From Phycisphaerales bacterium UBA1926 (lineage in GTDB: Bacteria > Planctomycetota > Phycisphaerae > Phycisphaerales > UBA1924): 6,351 nt of DNA. Location of the stretch: NCBI GenBank assembly GCA_002337215.1, contig DDFO01000042.1, forward strand, positions 1-6,351, given 5' to 3'. This document shows positions 1 through 5,575 of the stretch, one piece after another. Under the pieces are notes generated by a model. The model made no database searches, was not told where the DNA came from, and saw only the letters and a list, made by a program, of their open reading frames with translations. Position 1 is the first letter of the stretch. Each line of letters starts with the position of its first letter. A program made the translations under genes and the position numbers.

Positions 1-31
1 CGAGGCGGAGTGGCTCCGGGAGGCGGACTGA
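1..31 (+). CDS. C-terminal tail of an upstream gene, partial (tentative)
   Basis: Reading from base 2, the window opens with nine sense codons giving EAEWLREAD, followed by TGA at 29-31. All nine codons end in G or C, as in the real genes of this window, and the peptide looks like an ordinary soluble helical C-terminus. If real, this gene runs rightward and converges on the minus-strand gene whose stop is at 64-66, leaving a 32-bp gap (32-63) in which I see no convincing terminator. Nine codons are too few to assign a family, and a chance open frame of this length is easy to obtain in GC-rich DNA, so the call is tentative. Confidence 0.35.
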   Translation, partial: EAEWLREAD

Positions 32-63
32 ACGCCGCGATCCCGAATCAACCGCCGCGCCGA

Positions 64-1233
64 TCACCCCCCGGTCTTCCCCTTCAGATTCTGGAGCACC
101 GAGCCCCACGCGACCTTGAAATACTCGATGGTTTCACGCCAGTGCGGCTCGGCCCCGAACCCGCTGTGCACGAGCCGAACGAGTGTCGTGCCGTCCGAAT
201 CTGGCTCGAACGTGATCGTCACAATCGTCCGCTTCGCCCGGCTTTCCGGCTGCTGGGGCGGCGCGTTCCAGCTCACCGCCAGCATCCGCTCCTGCTCAAA
301 GGCGAGCACCTGGTTCCCCTCGCCGCCCTTCGTGCCGTACGGGTTCTCATCCAGGAAATACCACTCGTAGGGTCCGCCTACCGCGAGGTCGATCCGGCTC
401 TCAATGCCGTACAGGTTCTTTATGCCGCCCTCGGTCGTGAGCATCCGGAACAAAAGATCAGGCGAGGCCGACATGCGCTCGGTGACCTCGAACGATGTTG
501 TCGGACTGCCGGGAGGAACGAACAGCGACGGATCGATCGGGTACGGCCCGTCGGGCGGAGAGACGCCGACGTTTTCCGTGTGATCCACTCTGTCCGCCTT
601 GCCCGCGTCGCTATCGCTCATCACCCGCTCCCATTGCCCATCGATCATCGGCATCGGGTCCGCCCCCTCCGCGGGGATCGCCCACACTCGCCAGCGGTAC
701 CGGTTAGCCTTGGGCATGTCCACCTGCTGGCGGATCCGCTGCGGGTACTCGCCCCACTCGGCGACCAGCCCCGCGTCGGCACCCTCGCCCGCCCTGCCCA
801 TCTCGTGCACCGAGGCCACCCCGTCGCCTTGGAACCCGTGCGAAACGATCTGCTTCTTTTCTGTGTCCCATGTGAACACCGTGTAGTACCGCAGGTACGG
901 CTCCCCGTCCCCGTCCTTCGCCCACGTCTTCGCATCGACGTACGCCCCGCCCATCAGCACGCGGTACTCATTCCGCGCCCACAGCGCCTGCCCGCTCCCC
1001 CACTCGCTGTTGACCTCCCATTCGCCGATGTAGGGCGCGAACATCGCGAGCGGTTTGCTCTTGAGCAACCCCGCGTCCGTGCTGCGCATCCCAGCGGGCA
1101 TGCCCGCAACCACCCCGGCTTCAGCGCCCGTCGCAAGCGATGCGGGCGATGCGTCTTGTCCGACCGCGATCCCGCCCGACGCGAGGACCGCCGCGCATGC
1201 GATCGCCCGCGAAAATGTTCCGCATGCCGTCAT
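64..1233 (-). CDS. Exported two-domain protein: DUF1579/lipocalin-like barrel plus AHSA1/SRPBCC domain
   Basis: A 389-residue protein. The start is the ATG at 1233, preceded by AAGGGA seven bases upstream and followed by a signal-peptide-like N-terminus: one Arg at residue 9, a hydrophobic stretch at about 10-24, and possible cleavage near AVG-Q at 25/26. The frame stays open far upstream, but that part is antisense to the transporter. Residues about 61-205 (MFAPYIGEWEV, then alternating strand-like segments with many Trp and Tyr) resemble DUF1579 or nitrobindin/lipocalin-like barrels. A Pro-rich linker at about 225-246 follows. Residues about 247-385 are a good AHSA1-type SRPBCC domain: FEVTERMSASPDLLFRMLT at its start, GGPYEWYF in the middle, VTITFEP then a C-terminal helix with HWRETIEYF. 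Such domains form a hydrophobic ligand cavity, but the ligand and any reaction are unknown here. The AHSA1 part is confident, the DUF1579 label moderate, and export is inferred from the N-terminus only. It is transcribed away from the EamA transporter. Confidence 0.85.
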   Translation of the reverse strand: MTACGTFSRAIACAAVLASGGIAVGQDASPASLATGAEAGVVAGMPAGMRSTDAGLLKSKPLAMFAPYIGEWEVNSEWGSGQALWARNEYRVLMGGAYVDAKTWAKDGDGEPYLRYYTVFTWDTEKKQIVSHGFQGDGVASVHEMGRAGEGADAGLVAEWGEYPQRIRQQVDMPKANRYRWRVWAIPAEGADPMPMIDGQWERVMSDSDAGKADRVDHTENVGVSPPDGPYPIDPSLFVPPGSPTTSFEVTERMSASPDLLFRMLTTEGGIKNLYGIESRIDLAVGGPYEWYFLDENPYGTKGGEGNQVLAFEQERMLAVSWNAPPQQPESRAKRTIVTITFEPDSDGTTLVRLVHSGFGAEPHWRETIEYFKVAWGSVLQNLKGKTGG

Positions 1234-1240
1234 GATCCGA

Positions 1241-1246
1241 TCCCTT
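1241..1246 (-). promoter_or_regulatory. Shine-Dalgarno of the exported AHSA1 protein
   Basis: On the minus strand, AAGGGA lies seven bases before the ATG at 1233. It supports that start over the many upstream in-frame codons, which read antisense through the transporter. A weak -10-like TATGCT lies further upstream on the same strand (1301 down to 1296) without a recognisable -35, so the promoter itself is not called. Confidence 0.5.
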
Positions 1247-1332
1247 CGTAGACCCCAATGCCTCGAGTCCGCCGTCCCGGACCATCCCTGAGACCAGCAT
1301 ACCGCGAACTTCGCCCAAGGCACCCGCGCATC

Positions 1333-1338
1333 TACCAT
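1333..1338 (+). promoter_or_regulatory. -10-like hexamer just before the transporter start (leaderless promoter candidate)
   Basis: TACCAT fits the TANNNT form of a -10 box and is separated from the ATG at 1345 by six bases (CGCCCC). That would place the transcript start at or next to the A of the ATG. There is no Shine-Dalgarno in this interval. A poor -35 candidate, TTCGCC at 1310-1315, has 17-bp spacing. The same arrangement recurs at 2469-2474 and at 5563-5570, which is the main reason to take it seriously. Confidence 0.45.
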
Positions 1339-1344
1339 CGCCCC

Positions 1345-2289
1345 ATGCGCCGCGCCGCCCTCCGGGCCGACATCATGCTGCTCCTCGTCGCCGCCCTCTG
1401 GGGCGCGGGCTTCGTCGCCCAGAAGCACGCGATGGCGTCGATGGGCCCCTTCGCCTTCAACGGCGTGCGCTACGCGATCGGGGCGCTCCTCCTCACCCCG
1501 CTGCTCGCGTTCATGCTCGGTCGTCGCGACGGTGCCAAGCCGTCGCCGCTCTCGGCCCGAACGACCGTATCCGGCGTCCTGCTCGGTGTCGTCATGTTCG
1601 CAGCCGCAGGGTTGCAGCAGGTCGGCATTGTCTCCACCACCGCCTCCCGCTCGGCGTTCCTCACCGGGCTCTACGTGCTCATCGTTCCCGCGATCGGCGT
1701 GCTGTTCCACCAAAAGATCACTGCCGGGCACATCGCCGGGGGTGTGCTCGCCGTCATCGGGCTCACCATGCTCGGCATCGGCGGCGCCGAGAACCCTGCC
1801 GTCCGCAATCTGCTCGGCGGGTTCACGCTCGGCGATTGGCTCGTCCTCGGGTGCGCCGTCCTCTGGGCTCTGCACGTCGTGCTCACCGGACACTTTGCGC
1901 CAAAGGCCGACCCGTTCGCACTCGCGTGGTCGCAGTTCGTCACCGTCGCGGTCCTGTCTGTTGTTGTCGCGATCGCGACCGAACCCACAACGCTCGGGGG
2001 CCTCGCCGGCGGCTGGATGCCGCTGGTCTACAGCGGTGTCTTCGTCATCGCGATCGCGTTCACGCTCCAGATCATCGCCCAGAAGGACGCACCCCCGTCG
2101 CACGCCGCGGTCCTGATGAGTCTCGAAGCCGTTTTCGGTGCCCTCTTCGGCGTGCTGCTGCTCCGCGAGTCGCTGTCGGCGTGGGAGATCGCCGGCTGCG
2201 TCGTCATGCTGGCGGGCATGCTTGTCAGCCAGCTCCACCGGGGCGAGCGGACCACACTCGAACGCATCGAGCAGCAAGAACCGGTCTGA
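1345..2289 (+). CDS. EamA-family (drug/metabolite transporter superfamily) permease
   Basis: A 314-residue inner-membrane protein, the usual length for a two-EamA-repeat permease. About ten hydrophobic helices can be picked out: roughly 8-26, 36-57, 74-94, 102-120, 127-145, 165-182, 191-211, 224-243, 252-272 and 279-296. Repeat 1 begins with LLLVAALWGAGFVAQK and ends near residue 145. Repeat 2 starts near 163. Family-typical segments are STTASRSAFLTGLYVLIVP (97-115) and SLEAVFGALFGVLLLRE (259-275), followed by the closing helix of the fold. Members export or import amino acids, metabolites or drugs, and nothing here fixes the substrate. The ATG at 1345 is chosen because the transmembrane fold begins ten residues later. 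The in-frame ATG at 1258 would add 29 Arg/Pro-rich residues with no family match. The short tail (297-314) is charged and probably cytoplasmic. The gene is divergent from the AHSA1 gene and ends in a hairpin. Confidence 0.93.
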   Translation: MRRAALRADIMLLLVAALWGAGFVAQKHAMASMGPFAFNGVRYAIGALLLTPLLAFMLGRRDGAKPSPLSARTTVSGVLLGVVMFAAAGLQQVGIVSTTASRSAFLTGLYVLIVPAIGVLFHQKITAGHIAGGVLAVIGLTMLGIGGAENPAVRNLLGGFTLGDWLVLGCAVLWALHVVLTGHFAPKADPFALAWSQFVTVAVLSVVVAIATEPTTLGGLAGGWMPLVYSGVFVIAIAFTLQIIAQKDAPPSHAAVLMSLEAVFGALFGVLLLRESLSAWEIAGCVVMLAGMLVSQLHRGERTTLERIEQQEPV

Positions 2290-2300
2290 TCGATCGGTTC
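2278..2300 (+). terminator. Terminator-like hairpin at the transporter stop codon
   Basis: The left arm GAACCGGTC (2278-2286) pairs with GATCGGTTC (2292-2300): nine pairs with one G-U, around the five-base loop TGATC. The TGA stop (2287-2289) sits in the loop. The following bases, CCTTTGTG, hold only a short T run, so this is a weak intrinsic terminator at best and may instead protect the mRNA 3' end. Confidence 0.4.
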
Positions 2301-2304
2301 CTTT

Positions 2305-2435
2305 GTGCCACAGATCTGCTACGCAGGTCAGCGCGAGGAAGGCCACGGGTGCCACGGAGACACCGCAACGCGGTGTCTCCGTGATCGTCCGGTCGCAAAC
2401 GTGGAGAAGGCTGCGCCGTCTCCACGGCACCCGTG
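2305..2435. repeat. Cluster of nested inverted repeats (REP/BIME-like)
   Basis: Three palindromic units fill most of the gap between transporter and asparaginase. Unit 1: GATCTGC (2313-2319), loop TAC, GCAGGTC (2323-2329), seven pairs with one G-T. Unit 2: CACGGAGACACCGC (2353-2366), loop AAC, then a perfect 14-bp complement (2370-2383). Unit 3: CGTGGAGA (2400-2407) with TCTCCACG (2419-2426), plus an inner GGC/GCC around a three-base loop. In addition CACGGGTGCC (2344-2353) is the exact complement of GGCACCCGTG (2426-2435), so units 2 and 3 can be closed by an outer 10-bp stem into a three-way junction. Units 1 and 2 share the direct repeat GTGCCAC followed by nGA (2305-2314 and 2349-2358). 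No open frame here looks coding. The candidate asparaginase promoter lies downstream, so this would not be its mRNA leader. It could be a REP/BIME-type element, a protein-binding site or a transcription barrier. Confidence 0.7.
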
Positions 2436-2458
2436 ATACACGGCGACCGGAAAGGCAC

Positions 2459-2474
2459 CCCGATCGGGTACGCT
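2459..2474 (+). promoter_or_regulatory. -10-like hexamer with abutting 10-bp palindrome before the asparaginase
   Basis: TACGCT (2469-2474) is a TANNNT hexamer six bases before the ATG at 2481, and no Shine-Dalgarno intervenes. Directly against it lies the perfect palindrome CCCGATCGGG (2459-2468), in the spacer position where a repressor or activator dimer could sit. I found no good -35. A leaderless promoter for the asparaginase-dehydrogenase operon is the simplest reading. Operator function of the palindrome is speculative, since GATC-centred palindromes are common in this DNA. Confidence 0.4.
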
Positions 2475-2480
2475 GCACGG

Positions 2481-3704
2481 ATGCACGACCCAGACCGCCG
2501 CCGATTCCTCGTCTCCGCGGGCGCTGCCGCCGCCGCGATGACCGCCCTCCTCCCGACTGCGAGCGCGCGCACAGCCCAGCCCGACGCGAAACCATCGCCC
2601 GAGCGCACAAGTGACAACCACCGGGGCCCCGCCGTCATCGCGTCCGCCAACGGCCTCCGCACCGTCGAACTCGCCTTTGACCGCATCGCCAACGACACCG
2701 ACCCGCTCCTCGCCGTCGTCGAGGGTGTCGGCATCGTCGAGGCCGACCCGGATGATGTCACCGTCGGCTTCGGCGGGCTGCCCAACGAGCGTGGTGTTGT
2801 CCAACTCGATTCCTCGGTCATGCACGGCCCGACCCACCGCGCCGGTGCGGTCGCCGCAATCGAGAACATCGCCCACCCCGCCCGTGTCGCGCTGCGGGTT
2901 TTGCAATCCACGGACCACTGCCTGATCGTCGGCGACGGCGCCCGCGAGTTCGCGCTCGCCCACGGCTTCCCCGAGCAGAACCTGCTCACCGAGCGCACCC
3001 GCCGCATGTGGATGAAATGGAAACGCCAGGCGAGCCCCGCCGACGACTGGCTCAACGACGACCAACTCGACTGGCCCGTCGAGTCGATCACCGAGCCGGG
3101 CACCGGGATGGATGAGCACTCGAGGCGCGACGATCCCGGCGGCGACTACCCGATGCCAGCCGACGCGATCGCCGCGGGGCTCACCCCGGGTGAGTTCTTC
3201 GACGCCCCGCCCCCGGGATGGCCGGCCGGCATCCCGTTCACGTACGGCACCATCCACTGCTCGGGAGTAACGGGTGCCGGCGATGTCGGCTCGTGCACGA
3301 CGACCAGCGGGCTCAGTTACAAGATCCCGGGCCGGGTGGGTGATTCCCCGATCGTCGGGGCGGGCATGTACTGCGACAACGCCGTGGGCGGCGCGGGCGC
3401 GACCGGGTTCGGCGAGGCGGTGATCCAGTCGTGTGGCGCGTTCGATGTTGTCCGCGAGATGGACAACGGCCAATCCCCCACCGACGCCTGCCTCGCGGTC
3501 CTGAAACGGATCGTGGACCGCTCGCGAAGGCAGCGGAGGCTCTTTGAGAACGGGGAGCCGAACTTCAACGTGCGCATGTACGCGGTCCGCAAGGACGGCG
3601 CGTTCGGGTCGGCCAGCATCCGCGCGGGCGCACGAGGCAGCCCCTTTGCCGTCTGCACCGCCGGCGGACCCCGGATCGAGCGCGGCCCGTCGCTTTACAC
3701 CTAA
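2481..3704 (+). CDS. Tat-exported glycosylasparaginase (N4-(beta-N-acetylglucosaminyl)-L-asparaginase), Ntn hydrolase
   Basis: A 407-residue precursor of the glycosylasparaginase family. These enzymes cut the amide between Asn and GlcNAc (and related aspartyl amides), releasing aspartate. Residues 1-29 form a twin-arginine signal (DRRRFLVSAG, Ala-rich core, ASA cleavage near 29), so it acts outside the cytoplasmic membrane. The alpha half carries VGFGGLPNERGVVQLD (95-110) and HGPTHRAGAVAAIENI (115-130). Autocleavage would occur before Thr257 in YGTIHC, making Thr257 the beta-subunit nucleophile. Thr275, Arg285, Asp288, Thr308 and Gly309 match the +18, +28, +31, +51 and +52 spacing known from the crystallised bacterial and human enzymes, so it is probably active. 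Two oddities: the usual N-terminal STW substrate Trp is absent (IASANG at 53-58), and about 60 extra residues precede the nucleophile compared with the classical bacterial enzyme. The ATG at 2481 is chosen because the Tat signal starts there; an in-frame ATG at 2433 adds 16 residues ahead of it. It is first in an operon with the dehydrogenase. Confidence 0.93.
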   Translation: MHDPDRRRFLVSAGAAAAAMTALLPTASARTAQPDAKPSPERTSDNHRGPAVIASANGLRTVELAFDRIANDTDPLLAVVEGVGIVEADPDDVTVGFGGLPNERGVVQLDSSVMHGPTHRAGAVAAIENIAHPARVALRVLQSTDHCLIVGDGAREFALAHGFPEQNLLTERTRRMWMKWKRQASPADDWLNDDQLDWPVESITEPGTGMDEHSRRDDPGGDYPMPADAIAAGLTPGEFFDAPPPGWPAGIPFTYGTIHCSGVTGAGDVGSCTTTSGLSYKIPGRVGDSPIVGAGMYCDNAVGGAGATGFGEAVIQSCGAFDVVREMDNGQSPTDACLAVLKRIVDRSRRQRRLFENGEPNFNVRMYAVRKDGAFGSASIRAGARGSPFAVCTAGGPRIERGPSLYT

Positions 3705-3716
3705 ATAAGATCGACC

Positions 3717-3721
3717 AGGAG
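3717..3721 (+). promoter_or_regulatory. Shine-Dalgarno of the dehydrogenase
   Basis: AGGAG ends six bases before the GTG at 3728. It lies within the 23-bp gap after the asparaginase TAA and decides for GTG 3728 over the in-frame ATG at 3749. Its presence at the internal operon gene contrasts with the lack of a Shine-Dalgarno at the neighbouring genes that head transcripts. Confidence 0.75.
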
Positions 3722-3727
3722 AACCCG

Positions 3728-5452
3728 GTGGACAACAAGCCGAACAACATGGAGCCCACGGAGCCCTCGGAGACCAGCAGAGGCGTCGCGACGCTGCCCG
3801 ATCCGGCCTCGGTCCGGCTGATCCCGACCGGGCGGTCGATCGTGGCGGGGATCACCGCTGCGCCCGATCTCAAGAGCGTGATCTTCTCGGCCCGCAACCC
3901 GGCGACCGGCGCGCTTCTGCCATCGCGATTCCAGGCCGCGACCAGGGGGCAGGTCAACGAAGCCGCCAACGAAGCGTGGCGGGCGTTCGACGCCGGGCGC
4001 ACAATCGGGGAGGAGAAGCGCGCCGAGTTGCTCCGCGCGATCGCCGACCGGCTCGATGCGTTCGAGGACGATCTGGTCAAGTTCGCCGCGCAGGAGACCG
4101 GGCTGCCATCCGACCGCCTGTCGAGCGAACTCGGACGCACAACCTCGACGCTGCGGACCTTCGCGGGTGTCATCGCGGAAGGCTCGTGGCGTCGCCCGGC
4201 GATCGACTCGCCCGAGCCAGGCCGCAAACCCTCGCCCAGGCCCGGCCTGCGGACACTGCTCATGCCGCTGGGCCCCGTCGCGGTGTTCGGGGCGAGCAAT
4301 TTCCCGCTCGCGTATTCCACGATGGGCACCGACTCGGCCTCCGCCCTCGCGGCGGGCTGCCCGGTGATCGTCAAGGGTCACCCGCTGCACCCGGCGACCG
4401 GGGAGATCACCGCCCAGATCGTCAGCGAGACGGTCCGCGCCGCGGGCTTCCCGGACGGCTGGTTCTCGTTCCTGCACGCGGGGGGTGAACGCGAGCAGCC
4501 GATCGGAAGAGAATTGCTCGAGCACCCGTGTGTGCGCGCCTCGGGGTTCACCGGTTCTGTCGGGGGCGGGACGGCGCTCGCCGAGATTGCTTCGAAACGG
4601 CCCGACCCGATCCCGTTCTTCGCCGAGATGGGTTCGACCAATCCGGCGTTCATCTTGCCGGGCGGATTGAGCCGCGAGCCGATCGGGATCGCCCAGCACC
4701 TCGCACGGGCGATCAGCCAGTTCGCGGGTCAGCAGTGCACGTGCCCCGGGCTGATCTTCGTGACCAAAGGCACGCAAGGGACGGCGTTCATGGACCGGCT
4801 CGCGCTCGAACTCCGGGCCGTCGCGCCGATGCCGATGCTCGCCGCTCGCATCCGCGAGAACTACCTCAAGAGGCTCGTGACGCTGATCGATCTCCCGGGT
4901 GTTCGGCTCGCGGTGGGAGAGGCGGCGGCCGTCCGTGAGTCCGCCGAGCGGGTGTCGGCCGAACGCCCGGCGCTCGAGGGGCCCGCCCTGCTGCGCACCA
5001 CCGCGGACACGTTCCTCACGCACTCGACTCTCCAGGACGAGGTGTTCGGCCCCGCGGCGGTGGTTGTCGAGTGCGAGAACGCGGCGCAATTGATGGACTG
5101 CGCGGGGCTGATCCAGGGCTCGCTGGGCGCGTCGGTCTTCCTATCGAGCGCCGATCTCGGAGTCGCGAGCGACCTGGTCTCGGTCCTTTCGATGCGCACC
5201 GGGCGGATCGTGTTCAACGGGGTCACGACGGGCGTCGAGGTCGGGCACGCGACGGTCCACAGCGGCCCGTTCCCGGCGTGCAACCGGCCCGAATCGACGG
5301 CTGTGGGACCCCGGGCACTGGAACGCTGGTGCCGGCCTGTCGCGTTCCAGAACGCACCGGCGGACCTGCTCGCGCCCGAACTCCGCGATGAGAACCCACG
5401 CGGGTGCCTGCGGATCGTCGATGGGGAACCGACGCGGCACCCGATCGGCTGA
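3728..5452 (+). CDS. 2-oxoglutarate-semialdehyde (2,5-dioxovalerate) dehydrogenase, aldehyde dehydrogenase superfamily
   Basis: A 574-residue cytoplasmic NAD(P)-dependent enzyme, expected to oxidise 2-oxoglutarate semialdehyde to 2-oxoglutarate (EC 1.2.1.26). This is the last step of non-phosphorylative pentose, sugar-acid or hydroxyproline breakdown. Family signatures in order: NPATG (57-61), GPVAVFGASNFPLAYS (182-197) with oxyanion Asn191, Lys216 in VIVKGHPLHP for the cofactor, FTGSVGGGTAL (274-284), EMGSTNP with general base Glu300, GQQCTCPG with catalytic Cys337, EVFGP (438-442), and the subfamily-type tail NGVTTGVEVGHATVHSGPFP (497-516) to RPVAFQNAP (536-544). The ASNFP, KGHP and tail segments point to this subfamily rather than succinate-semialdehyde or betaine-aldehyde dehydrogenases. 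The N-terminus has about 40 extra polar residues before the usual beginning, and with the internal ATG it would still be about 33 longer than typical. The GTG start is supported by AGGAG. No dehydratase or aldolase of the known feeder pathways is in view, so the physiological substrate is open. Confidence 0.9.
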   Translation: MDNKPNNMEPTEPSETSRGVATLPDPASVRLIPTGRSIVAGITAAPDLKSVIFSARNPATGALLPSRFQAATRGQVNEAANEAWRAFDAGRTIGEEKRAELLRAIADRLDAFEDDLVKFAAQETGLPSDRLSSELGRTTSTLRTFAGVIAEGSWRRPAIDSPEPGRKPSPRPGLRTLLMPLGPVAVFGASNFPLAYSTMGTDSASALAAGCPVIVKGHPLHPATGEITAQIVSETVRAAGFPDGWFSFLHAGGEREQPIGRELLEHPCVRASGFTGSVGGGTALAEIASKRPDPIPFFAEMGSTNPAFILPGGLSREPIGIAQHLARAISQFAGQQCTCPGLIFVTKGTQGTAFMDRLALELRAVAPMPMLAARIRENYLKRLVTLIDLPGVRLAVGEAAAVRESAERVSAERPALEGPALLRTTADTFLTHSTLQDEVFGPAAVVVECENAAQLMDCAGLIQGSLGASVFLSSADLGVASDLVSVLSMRTGRIVFNGVTTGVEVGHATVHSGPFPACNRPESTAVGPRALERWCRPVAFQNAPADLLAPELRDENPRGCLRIVDGEPTRHPIG

Positions 5453-5462
5453 TCGGGTGCCG
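5435..5462 (+). terminator. Perfect 12-bp hairpin overlapping the dehydrogenase stop codon
   Basis: CGGCACCCGATC (5435-5446), loop GGCT, then the exact complement GATCGGGTGCCG (5451-5462). The TGA stop (5450-5452) lies at the loop/right-arm boundary. The bases after it (GAGACGCG) contain no T run, so intrinsic termination is doubtful. A bidirectional stem protecting the operon 3' end, or a Rho-assisted stop, is as likely. The rest of the gap to ftsK holds only a small hairpin, GGCGT/ACGCC at 5475-5488, and no coding potential that I can support. Confidence 0.5.
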
Positions 5463-5562
5463 GAGACGCGCCCAGGCGTACGCACGCCGCTCGCACGAGC
5501 CGTGATATGGCCCGATGTAGGGATCGGCCGGCGGATTCTGCGCGGTCGGGGCCCGGCACGCC

Positions 5563-5570
5563 GATAATCT
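5563..5570 (+). promoter_or_regulatory. -10-like GATAAT/TAATCT immediately before the ftsK start
   Basis: GATAAT (5563-5568) matches five of six bases of the sigma-70 -10 consensus and ends seven bases before the ATG at 5576. The overlapping TAATCT (5565-5570) ends five bases before it. No Shine-Dalgarno is present between them and the ATG, so the transcript would be leaderless or nearly so. I could not find a -35 at acceptable spacing. Confidence 0.5.
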
Positions 5571-5575
5571 TGGCT

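Noticed and set aside
6..18. Small hairpin CGGAG-TGG-CTCCG as terminator of the left-edge gene
   Set aside because: It has only five pairs, lies inside the presumed coding tail and has no T tract.
10..1251. Plus-strand open frame of 413 codons opposite the AHSA1 gene
   Set aside because: It is antisense to a protein with recognisable domains, and its translation (Arg/Pro/His-rich) matches no fold.
1234..2610. Minus-strand open frame continuous with the AHSA1 gene, extending it by over 450 residues
   Set aside because: It is antisense to the well-supported EamA transporter. The translation is a low-complexity mix of Asp, Glu, Arg, Gly and His typical of antisense GC-rich codons, and a signal peptide with its own Shine-Dalgarno starts at 1233.
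2138..2614. Plus-strand open frame of 158 codons crossing the palindrome cluster
   Set aside because: It begins inside the transporter and ends inside the asparaginase gene in the wrong frame, is Ser/Arg/Pro-rich and has no ribosome-binding site.
1199..4044. Five copies of GCGATCGC (HIP1-like, as in cyanobacteria) and a general abundance of GATC
   Set aside because: All five octamers encode Ala-Ile-Ala in the same codon phase (GCG ATC GC), so codon preference explains them without a dedicated repeat.
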